Shown in pieces: positions 1 to 5,915 of a stretch of 7,225 nucleotides of DNA (its first letter is position 1; every line of letters starts with the position of its first letter). Source of the DNA: Gemmatimonadaceae bacterium (lineage in GTDB: Bacteria; Gemmatimonadota; Gemmatimonadetes; Gemmatimonadales; Gemmatimonadaceae); assembly GCA_025357975.1 (NCBI GenBank), contig JANYKY010000447.1, positions 1 through 7,225 on the forward strand. The letters run 5' to 3'. The notes under the pieces are model-generated. The model was not told where the DNA came from and did no database searches. It saw nothing but the letters and a program-made list of their open reading frames with translations. A program made the position numbers and the translations under genes.

Positions 1-2288
1 ATGACGATGAGCGGCTTGCGGTAGTTGCGCATCATCTGGCGGCGGATGAGGTGGAACATTTGCGCGGGCGTTGTGGGATAGCACACCTGCATGTTGTCCT
101 GCGCGCAAAGTTGGAGGAAGCGTTCGAGCCGCGCGGACGTGTGCTCCGGGCCCTGGCCTTCCCATCCGTGTGGCAGGAAAAGCGTGAGCGGCGTGAGCAG
201 GTTCCATTTTTGTTCGGCGGAGGAAATGAACTGGTCAATGACGACCTGTGCGCCGTTCACAAAATCGCCGAACTGCGCTTCCCACAACACAAGCGCCTGT
301 CGTGTCGCAGTGCTGTAACCATATTCGAAACCGAGCACTGCAGTTTCGGACAGCGGACTGTTGTAGATCTCGAACTTGCCGCGCGCCTCCGGCAGATGCT
401 GCAGCGGCGTGTATGTCTCTCCAGTCTCCGAATCGTGCAGCACCGATTGACGATGAGAGAATGTGCCGCGCTCGATGTCCTGACCACTCATCCTTACAGA
501 CTGACCTTCGACGAGCAGTGACGCGAACGCCAGCGCTTCCGCGTGACCCCAGTCAATTCCACCAGCTTTGCCCATGGCATCCCGACGCCGTTGCAAAGTC
601 TTCGCGAGCTTGCTGTTCGGCTTGAACGTCTGCGGCCACGAGAGAAGCTGCTCGTTCAACGCAACCAGCTGGTCCGGCGTCGGCAACGGGTTCGTCTTGC
701 CCTCTGCACTGGATCCATCGGTAGGCGCCACGACCTGACCAGGCGAATGCCTCTCGCCATCACTCGCCGAAGTACCACTCTTGATCTTTTCGAAGAAAGC
801 CGCAACCTCGTCGTCAACCGCTTTTACATCGTCGGCCGTGACAATTCCCTCGTCGACAAGGCGCCGTCCCCACATCTCGCGCGGCGAAGGATGATTCTTG
901 ATCTGCGTGTACATCGCCGGCTGAGTGAACGCCGGTTCGTCCTGCTCATTGTGGCCGTGGCGCCTGTACCCAACAAGGTCAACGAGAAAATCCTTTCCAT
1001 ACTTCGCGCGATACTCAACGCCGAGCTGCATCACCCTGACGCAGGTGTTGGCATCCTCCGCATCGACGTGCACGATTGGCACCTCGAACCCCTTTGCCAA
1101 GTCGCTCGCATAATGCGTCGAGCGCGCATCGATCGGATCAGTCGTGAATCCAACCTGATTGTTCACGATGATGTGCAACGTGCCGCCAACACGATATCCG
1201 CGCAGCCGTGACATGTTGAACGTTTCGGCCACGACGCCTTCACCCGGGAACGCGGCATCTCCATGAATGCACACTGGCACAACTGAGTTCTCATCGCGCT
1301 CACCACCCTTCGCAAGCAGGGATTGTCGCGCGCGCGCCACACCCTGCAAGACTGGATTCGCTACTTCGAGATGGCTTGGATTCGGAATCAGCGAGATCGT
1401 AACATCGCGGTCCCCGACCTTCCGCGTTCCCGTAAAACCGAGGTGGTACTTCACGTCCCCGGTCTCGCTCTCCGCATTGCCGGCCGATGCGTGCTTGCCT
1501 TCGAACTCTCCGAAAATCGTCTTGTATGGCTTGCCGAGTATGTGGGCAAGAACGTTGATGCGGCCGCGATGAGCCATCGCGATCCCGATTTCAGTCGCTC
1601 CCAGTTTACCCGCTGACTCGATCGTCGCGTCGAGCATCGGAACCATCATGTCGGTTCCTTCGATCGAAAAGCGCTTATAGCCCTGGTATACCCTCCCAAG
1701 AAAGCGCTCGAGCCCATCCACTTCAGTCAGCCGCCGAAGAACCGCTTTCTTATCATCGACCGAAAGAGGCTCGTGCATACGTCCGCTTTCGATCTGCTCT
1801 CTGAGCCACTCGCGCTCGGCAGCTTCTCCCAGATGATCGAACTCGAAGCCGACGTTGCCCGAGTAAAGCTTTCGGAGTCGCGTAACCGCATCCAGGGCAT
1901 TGGCGTCCGTTAGACCAAACGCCTCCCCCGGAATTGCCGCAAGATCGGCTTCAGTGAGCCCGTGAAATTCGAGATTGAGCTCAGCTGTTCCTGGTGGGGT
2001 GTTACCAAGCGGATCGATCTGTGCCGCGAGGTGACCGAATGCACGGATCGACTGGATCAGCTCCGCGGCGCCGGCAACCCTCCTGAGTTGTATTGCGTCG
2101 AGCTTTGCGCCTTGAGAACCGACCGACGTCGCGGCTGGCTGGGGGGAACCGGAAAGCGATTCAGCGAATCGGAAAAACTGGCGCCAGGACTCGTCCACGG
2201 ACAACGGATCGCGCCCGTAAGATTCATAGGCCTCAGCGATATATCCATCGTTGTAGACGCTTGTGATCGGATCGCTCGACATGCCCAT
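1..2288 (-). CDS. sucA: 2-oxoglutarate dehydrogenase E1 component, SucA type (3' end cut by window edge)
   Basis: Thiamine-diphosphate-dependent E1 subunit of the 2-oxoglutarate dehydrogenase complex: it decarboxylates 2-oxoglutarate in the TCA cycle and passes the succinyl group to the E2 lipoyl domain, in the cytoplasm. I translated 762 codons without a stop. The N-terminal E1 helix motif is at residues 11-40 (YNDGYIAEAYESYGRDP, then DESWRQFF). The active-site segment MAHRGRINVLAH (238-249) contains H240 and NPSHLE (303-308) contains H306; the ThDP/Mg site is HGDAAF (342-347) with NNQVGFTT (376-383). The pyrimidine-binding half starts near 580 (SGQD, RGTFSHR, EAQFGDFVNGAQVV, HGWEGQGPEHTSARLERFLQ). 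Family members are about 930 residues, so roughly 170 C-terminal residues lie beyond the left edge. The start is ATG at 2288; an in-frame TAG two codons upstream excludes an earlier start, and ATG at 2282 is an alternative. No good Shine-Dalgarno is visible. It lacks the N-terminal acyltransferase-like extension of actinobacterial Kgd. It is separated from the signalling operon by a terminator. Confidence 0.97.
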   Translation of the reverse strand, partial: MGMSSDPITSVYNDGYIAEAYESYGRDPLSVDESWRQFFRFAESLSGSPQPAATSVGSQGAKLDAIQLRRVAGAAELIQSIRAFGHLAAQIDPLGNTPPGTAELNLEFHGLTEADLAAIPGEAFGLTDANALDAVTRLRKLYSGNVGFEFDHLGEAAEREWLREQIESGRMHEPLSVDDKKAVLRRLTEVDGLERFLGRVYQGYKRFSIEGTDMMVPMLDATIESAGKLGATEIGIAMAHRGRINVLAHILGKPYKTIFGEFEGKHASAGNAESETGDVKYHLGFTGTRKVGDRDVTISLIPNPSHLEVANPVLQGVARARQSLLAKGGERDENSVVPVCIHGDAAFPGEGVVAETFNMSRLRGYRVGGTLHIIVNNQVGFTTDPIDARSTHYASDLAKGFEVPIVHVDAEDANTCVRVMQLGVEYRAKYGKDFLVDLVGYRRHGHNEQDEPAFTQPAMYTQIKNHPSPREMWGRRLVDEGIVTADDVKAVDDEVAAFFEKIKSGTSASDGERHSPGQVVAPTDGSSAEGKTNPLPTPDQLVALNEQLLSWPQTFKPNSKLAKTLQRRRDAMGKAGGIDWGHAEALAFASLLVEGQSVRMSGQDIERGTFSHRQSVLHDSETGETYTPLQHLPEARGKFEIYNSPLSETAVLGFEYGYSTATRQALVLWEAQFGDFVNGAQVVIDQFISSAEQKWNLLTPLTLFLPHGWEGQGPEHTSARLERFLQLCAQDNMQVCYPTTPAQMFHLIRRQMMRNYRKPLIV

Positions 2289-2345
2289 AATCTAATGTCG
2301 AGAATACCGTCCCGAAAAGCAGCAGGCATCGGCATTTACGCCGTT

Positions 2346-2386
2346 GTGTCCCACTGGGTGGACGGGTTGTTGAGACCCCGGGACAC
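2346..2386 (-). promoter_or_regulatory. Possible stem-loop in the region upstream of sucA
   Basis: GTGTCCC (2346-2352) and GGGACAC (2380-2386) are a perfect 7-bp inverted repeat. Inside it, GGGT (2356-2359) can pair with ACCC (2375-2378), giving a bulged 11-bp stem. It lies 58-98 nt upstream of the sucA start and could be a leader structure or an operator dyad. I see no convincing -35/-10 pair in 2289-2450, so whether it is transcribed is unknown. The rest of this gap holds nothing else I can name. The role is inference only. Confidence 0.3.
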
Positions 2387-2450
2387 GCCTGATCCGGGCG
2401 CACGATCCTCGACGTTTGCAGCCCTTGGTAAACATATGCCTAAATGGCGC

Positions 2451-2482
2451 AAAAAAGGCCCCGGCGAGTTATCGCAGAGGCC
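2451..2482 (-). terminator. Rho-independent terminator at the end of the signalling/lipoprotein block
   Basis: Read on the minus strand, a GC-rich hairpin has an outer stem GGCCTC/GGGGCC (2482-2477 with 2462-2457, including one G-U pair). After a single mismatch comes an inner stem GCGA/TCGC (2475-2472 with 2467-2464) around the loop TAAC, followed directly by six T (2456-2451). It lies 24 nt beyond the lipoprotein stop codon. The plus strand has no T run after the hairpin, so termination should be one-directional, separating the upstream genes from sucA. Confidence 0.9.
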
Positions 2483-2506
2483 CTCTAAACGTGGGTAAGT
2501 CAGGCC

Positions 2507-3016
2507 CTAATGACGCGACTTATCGACGTTGTTGCCCAGAACGCCACCAAGGATCGCGCCAGCAACACCACCCACAACCGCTCCTTTTACGCCATGCCCC
2601 GTAACGACGCCGATCACGGCTCCGGTGGCGCCACCGATCACTGCGTCGCGCTTGGTGTGCTTGACGATCACTTCCCGGCGAGCGGGCGGATAATATGTGC
2701 CGGACGAAACTCTCGAAGAGCTGCCGGACGAGCTACGCGACCGATAGACGGGACGATCGCGATAGACGACACGCGTCTTGGTCGGCTGACTGACTACTGC
2801 TGCACCAGACGGCGCGTACCCCACCGGAGCCAGCCCGTTTGCCGCACTGATACGCTCGGCGGCTGAGATACTATCCAGGGGCGGCGTCGGCTGCGCCTGT
2901 GCTGCAAGGGACAGGTCGGAATTGAGCGCGTCATCAACCTTTTTATTATCAGTCCCTTTGCACGCCACTGCCAGAATGGCCGCGGGGACGAGAACCAACA
3001 TTCTTAAATTTTTCAT
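2507..3016 (-). CDS. Small lipoprotein with glycine-zipper domain
   Basis: Predicted 169-residue envelope lipoprotein of unknown exact function. It begins with a short signal peptide (K2, R5, hydrophobic 6-18) and a lipobox ending at C19 (LAVAC), so it should be lipidated at Cys19. Residues 20-80 are polar and Ala/Pro-rich. Residues 81-120 are rich in Arg, Ser and Tyr with a Ser-Gly stretch, probably disordered. Residues 124-165 form a glycine zipper: G128, G132, G136, G140, then G145, G149, G153, G157, G161, a strict four-residue spacing typical of the 17-kDa-antigen/YMGG-like glycine-zipper 2TM families. These zippers pack or oligomerise membrane helices in outer-membrane lipoproteins. I chose ATG 3016 because an excellent GGAGGA precedes it and it puts the signal peptide at the N-terminus; the frame stays open to ATG 3070 (187 aa), which would bury the signal. 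It starts 57 nt after the upstream kinase with no terminator between, and is followed by a terminator, so co-transcription is likely. Confidence 0.85.
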   Translation of the reverse strand: MKNLRMLVLVPAAILAVACKGTDNKKVDDALNSDLSLAAQAQPTPPLDSISAAERISAANGLAPVGYAPSGAAVVSQPTKTRVVYRDRPVYRSRSSSGSSSRVSSGTYYPPARREVIVKHTKRDAVIGGATGAVIGVVTGHGVKGAVVGGVAGAILGGVLGNNVDKSRH

Positions 3017-3021
3017 TGCTT

Positions 3022-3026
3022 CCTCC
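3022..3026 (-). promoter_or_regulatory. Shine-Dalgarno that decides the lipoprotein start
   Basis: GGAGG on the minus strand, extending to GGAGGAA, lies 5 nt before ATG 3016. It is the strongest ribosome binding site in the window. It overlaps another in-frame ATG at 3028, making that start and the more distal ATG 3070 unlikely. Confidence 0.85.
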
Positions 3027-3073
3027 ATAATGACGGCCGCTCCGCGCGACCCGACACCCATACGAGGCATGGC

Positions 3074-4450
3074 CTATGCCACTCGGACCCCTTCCTGAAC
3101 CTGGGTTTCGTCCAGGTTTTCAGGGAGATTGGCATCCTTTTTTTCGTCCGGCTCCGCTGGCGGCATAGGAGCGCGCCGGACGCCTCCAATTGCGTCAATG
3201 TCAAACTCGTGCAACTCAGCCTCGAGAGGGAGTTTCAGTCTGAACGTGCTTCCTTCGCCTACCTTTGATTCGACAATCAGGGAGCCGTCGAGCAGCGTCG
3301 CGAGTCTCCTCGAAATCGGAAGGCCGAGCCCGGTGCCCATTTGCTGTGTGGGCGACACCTGCACGAACTCCTCGAAAATCCGGGAAGTGTCTTCCTGAGA
3401 GATTCCCTCTCCCTGGTCGATCACCGAGATCGAGATACCATCGCCGTCTTCCCGCTCGCACGTGACTGTTATCGGCTTCTGCCGGCCGAACTTGATCGCA
3501 TTGGAAAGAAGGTTGAGCAAAATCTGACGTACTCGCCGCGGATCCGTGACGATCTTGATCGGCTCAGTGGGATGCGTAAAGGTCAGGTTTGTCCCGTGCT
3601 CGTCCGCAAGCGGCCGAACCGTCACGAACAAGTCATCGATCAACCCTGGGATGTTTACGGGCTGAAGCGCGAGCTCGATTTTACCGGCTTCGATTTTCGA
3701 CAAATCGAGCACATCGTTGACGAGCTCGAGGAGATGCCTCGCCGCACGCAATGTTCGCTGCAGTCCCTCCATTTGCTTTTCATTCAGGGGACCATAGATG
3801 TTGTCGATCATCAGAGTGCTGTAGCCGATCACCGCGTTGATCGGCGTCCGCAGCTCATGGCTCATCGAAGCATAGAATCGGTTCCGCACTCCCATTGCCT
3901 GCTCGAGCTCCTGTTGCCGCAGCTGCAGCTGACGATTCAGCTCGCTCAGCTTCGCAGCCGACTTCGCTTCCGCCTCGAGAAGCTCTGTACGATGTTGGAG
4001 CTCGAGCTGCCGCCGTTCGCTCTCAGCCAGGAGGTCAGCCTGCTCACGAAGCTGCTCCTGCTTGCTGTACAAATCGACGAAGACCGCGACTTTGGATCTG
4101 AGTACGTCCGGATTGAACGGCTTGAAGACGTAATCCACCGCTCCCATCGAATAACCTTTGAAGACGTACGCGTCTTCCTTGCTGATGGCGCTCAGGAAAA
4201 TGATCGGGATGTAGCGCGATTTTTCGCGTGACTTGATGATCTGCGCAACGTCGAACCCGTTCATGTTCGGCATCTGGACGTCCAGAAGGATCGCCGCAAA
4301 GTCGTGCTGAAGAACGCACATCAGCGCCTCGTCTCCGGAATGCGCGGAGATGAGCGTCTGGCCCAGCGGCTCGAGTATGGCCTCGAGTGCGAGAAGATTC
4401 TCGGGCCTGTCGTCGACCAGCAGCAGTTTCACACGCGCGTCTGCTGTCAC
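3074..4450 (-). CDS. Receiver-first histidine kinase (REC - coiled coil - HisKA - HATPase)
   Basis: Soluble two-component kinase of 458 residues with no transmembrane segment. The N-terminal receiver (about 8-125) has the acidic pair D13/D14, phosphoacceptor D57 (LLDVQMPNMNG), S87 and K110 before Pro. A Gln/Glu/Leu-rich coiled coil follows (about 128-190). HisKA carries H198 in SHELRTP. The HATPase domain has the N box (N313, N317), G1 box DQGEGI (345-350) and G2 box GTGLGL (372-377); all kinase motifs are intact. The last ~45 residues are acidic and Pro-rich, probably disordered. The start is GTG at 4450, whose GTGA overlaps the cheB stop, with a weak GGAAGA upstream; GTG at codon 7 is a less likely alternative. 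Phosphorylation of the receiver by a partner would plausibly control the kinase across the coiled coil, and the adjacent triple-receiver hybrid kinase is the obvious candidate (inference). No output domain or HPt follows, so the target of its phosphoryl group is unknown. Confidence 0.95.
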   Translation of the reverse strand: MTADARVKLLLVDDRPENLLALEAILEPLGQTLISAHSGDEALMCVLQHDFAAILLDVQMPNMNGFDVAQIIKSREKSRYIPIIFLSAISKEDAYVFKGYSMGAVDYVFKPFNPDVLRSKVAVFVDLYSKQEQLREQADLLAESERRQLELQHRTELLEAEAKSAAKLSELNRQLQLRQQELEQAMGVRNRFYASMSHELRTPINAVIGYSTLMIDNIYGPLNEKQMEGLQRTLRAARHLLELVNDVLDLSKIEAGKIELALQPVNIPGLIDDLFVTVRPLADEHGTNLTFTHPTEPIKIVTDPRRVRQILLNLLSNAIKFGRQKPITVTCEREDGDGISISVIDQGEGISQEDTSRIFEEFVQVSPTQQMGTGLGLPISRRLATLLDGSLIVESKVGEGSTFRLKLPLEAELHEFDIDAIGGVRRAPMPPAEPDEKKDANLPENLDETQVQEGVRVA

Positions 4451-5043
4451 GTCGCGTTCTTCCGCGCGGAGTTCGCCTTCGAGCCCGTCAATGTGACAAG
4501 ATGTGCCGCCATATCGCGAAGCGGCACGACCTGCGCCTCCGGTACGGCCTGAAGCGCAGCCGCTGGCATCGTCCTGCTTTCGGCACTATCAGGATCCTGG
4601 ACGATAGCCTTCCCGCCTCGATTGACGATATGTCTCAAGCCGCGTGATCCGTCATCGTTCGCTCCCGTGAGTATGACTCCAAGCGTGGCACCCGGGTATG
4701 CGTCACCCGCTGATGTGAATGTTACGTCGATGGAAGGACGACTGAAGCGCACGAGAGGATCTGTCGTCAGGCTGAAATACCCGCCATCCACCAGCATGTG
4801 GTAATTGGCCGGTGCGATGTAAACAGTTCCGGGCTCGATCGGCTCCTTGTCTTCGACATCGACCACACGCAGCGGTGTCAGGTCCTGCAGCAGACTCGCC
4901 AGGAGATTGTCCGCATGCCGACTGCGGTGCTGAACAACCGCCATTGGGACCGGAAAATCTCGCGGAAGCCCCTTTACCAGCTCACTGAGGGCCGCAAGGC
5001 CACCCCACGACGCACCGACCACGGCGATGCTGAACTGCGTCAT
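4447..5043 (-). CDS. cheB: CheB-type protein-glutamate methylesterase, catalytic domain only
   Basis: Predicted to hydrolyse glutamate methyl esters on a receptor-like protein (and possibly deamidate Gln), opposing CheR. The 198 residues cover just the CheB catalytic domain. The Ser-His-Asp triad is visible: S12 in GASWGG (10-15), H39 in VVQHRS (36-41) and D131 in TGANDDGSRG (126-135), which aligns with the TGMGNDGARG-type motif of classical CheB; YIAPANYHM (75-83) is also typical. The N-terminal receiver of chemotaxis CheB (about 150 residues) is absent and there is no room for it, since the ATG start at 5043 overlaps the cheR stop (ATGA). An AAGG-type ribosome site lies just upstream. The 3' end overlaps the next kinase by 4 nt. 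Without its own receiver, phosphorylation cannot relieve autoinhibition in the usual way, so the enzyme may be constitutive or controlled through a partner such as the receiver of the following gene (inference). Confidence 0.95.
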   Translation of the reverse strand: MTQFSIAVVGASWGGLAALSELVKGLPRDFPVPMAVVQHRSRHADNLLASLLQDLTPLRVVDVEDKEPIEPGTVYIAPANYHMLVDGGYFSLTTDPLVRFSRPSIDVTFTSAGDAYPGATLGVILTGANDDGSRGLRHIVNRGGKAIVQDPDSAESRTMPAAALQAVPEAQVVPLRDMAAHLVTLTGSKANSARKNAT

Positions 5044-5915
5044 CTCACCTTCCGGAAAATTTTTTCCGGCCCGTTAATCTGCTCATAGTGATCTTCGTAC
5101 GGAGAGAAACGAAGCGATTCCTTGCTTCCGAGAACGAGAATTCCGAACGTCGCGAGACTATCGTAGAACAAGCCATGAACGCGGGCCTGAAGCGACTTGT
5201 CGAAATAGATCAGCACGTTTCGACATAGTATCACATTGAATTCGGCGAAGGATCTGTCGGTGACCAGATTGTGCAGGGAGAACACAACGTTCTTCGTGAG
5301 TGACGGATTGAACAACGCGCCGCCGTATTTCGCCGTGTAGTAATCCGAAAATGCACGCTTGCCGCCAGCGGCGATGTAATTCTCGGTGTATTCCTGCATC
5401 CTGTCGAGAGGAAAAATGCCCTCCTTCGACTTCTGGAGCACTACTTCATTTATGTCAGTCGCGTAGATCCGCGAGCGATCATACAGGCCCTCCTCCTGGA
5501 GAAGAATGGCCATCGAATACACTTCCTCACCCGTGGCACATCCCGCATGCCAGATGCGGATGTAGGGATAAGTCCGGAGGAGTGGAACCACTCGCTCGCG
5601 AAACGCCTGATAGAAAGTAGGATCGCGAAACATCGCGGTGACATTGATGGACAAATCGAGCAGAAGCCTTTCCATCATCGGCGGCTGATGAAGTATCACC
5701 GCCTGCAGCGCGCTCACTGTTGCAAGCCCTTCGGCCTCGATCCGCTTCCAGAGACGCCGCCTTATCGAGGCGTAGGCATAAGAGCGGAAGTCGAAACCAT
5801 AGTGCCGGTAAACACCCTCCAGCAGCAGCTCGATTTCGATCCGCTCGAGATCCTGGTCGTACGGCCCAGTCTCTTCGAGAACGGATGGGACAGGCTCGTC
5901 TACTTGTACAGCCAC
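5040..5915 (-). CDS. cheR: CheR-type SAM-dependent protein-glutamate methyltransferase
   Basis: Predicted to methylate glutamates of a receptor or sensor protein using S-adenosylmethionine. An all-alpha CheR N-terminal domain (about 26-85) contains the basic helix SIRRRLWKRI. Then come NVTAMFRDP (91-99), the SAM-binding loop WHAGCATGEEVYSMAI (122-137), ATDIN (152-156) with D154 placed to bind the SAM ribose, and CRNVLIYF (231-238); the C-terminus GPEKIFRKVR is also typical. The 291-residue length matches stand-alone CheR, with no fused TPR or PAS domain. The start is GTG at 5915: from the in-frame TGA upstream to the domain start it is the only ATG/GTG/TTG codon. It overlaps the upstream hybrid-kinase gene by 16 nt, with only a weak ribosome site, which suggests translational coupling. 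The stop shares ATGA with cheB. No CheR-tethering pentapeptide (NWETF-like) ends any visible neighbour. The substrate is not in the window unless it is the truncated hybrid kinase. Confidence 0.96.
   Translation of the reverse strand: MAVQVDEPVPSVLEETGPYDQDLERIEIELLLEGVYRHYGFDFRSYAYASIRRRLWKRIEAEGLATVSALQAVILHQPPMMERLLLDLSINVTAMFRDPTFYQAFRERVVPLLRTYPYIRIWHAGCATGEEVYSMAILLQEEGLYDRSRIYATDINEVVLQKSKEGIFPLDRMQEYTENYIAAGGKRAFSDYYTAKYGGALFNPSLTKNVVFSLHNLVTDRSFAEFNVILCRNVLIYFDKSLQARVHGLFYDSLATFGILVLGSKESLRFSPYEDHYEQINGPEKIFRKVR
5052..5069. repeat. 18-bp dyad at the cheR/cheB junction
   Basis: CCGGAAAA (5052-5059) and TTTTCCGG (5062-5069) are perfect 8-bp inverted arms around a 2-nt centre. The dyad lies in the last codons of cheR (residues PEKIFR), just before the cheB ribosome site and start. 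In mRNA it could form a short hairpin with a 4-nt loop. Because the encoded C-terminus is typical of CheR proteins, the symmetry may be a by-product of coding. Confidence 0.5.

Noticed and set aside
543..1211. Plus-strand open frame of 222 codons (and others at 51-521, 1962-2498) opposite sucA
   Set aside because: They lie antisense to unbroken, clearly conserved E1 coding sequence and encode nothing recognisable; no ribosome site or codon-use signal supports them.
2289..2450. Sigma-70 style promoter for sucA
   Set aside because: Several AT-rich hexamers (for example TATTCT near the start codon) occur, but none has a matching -35 at proper spacing, so I list no promoter although one must exist nearby.
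3017..3070. Extended lipoprotein N-terminus from ATG 3070 or ATG 3028
   Set aside because: These starts would place the lipoprotein signal peptide internally, and the strong GGAGGA belongs to ATG 3016; ATG 3028 overlaps that site.
3895..4080. Repeated CAGCTG/CTGCAG-like and CTCGAG-rich stretch
   Set aside because: It is explained by Leu, Gln and Glu codons of the coiled coil in the kinase. CTCGAG is also frequent across the window because CTC and GAG are preferred codons, so it is not a repeat element.
3341..4231. Plus-strand open frame of 296 codons opposite the receiver-first kinase
   Set aside because: It is fully antisense to a gene with intact REC, HisKA and HATPase motifs. Its translation is rich in Arg, Leu and Asp with no recognisable domain, as expected from the opposite strand of a high-GC gene.
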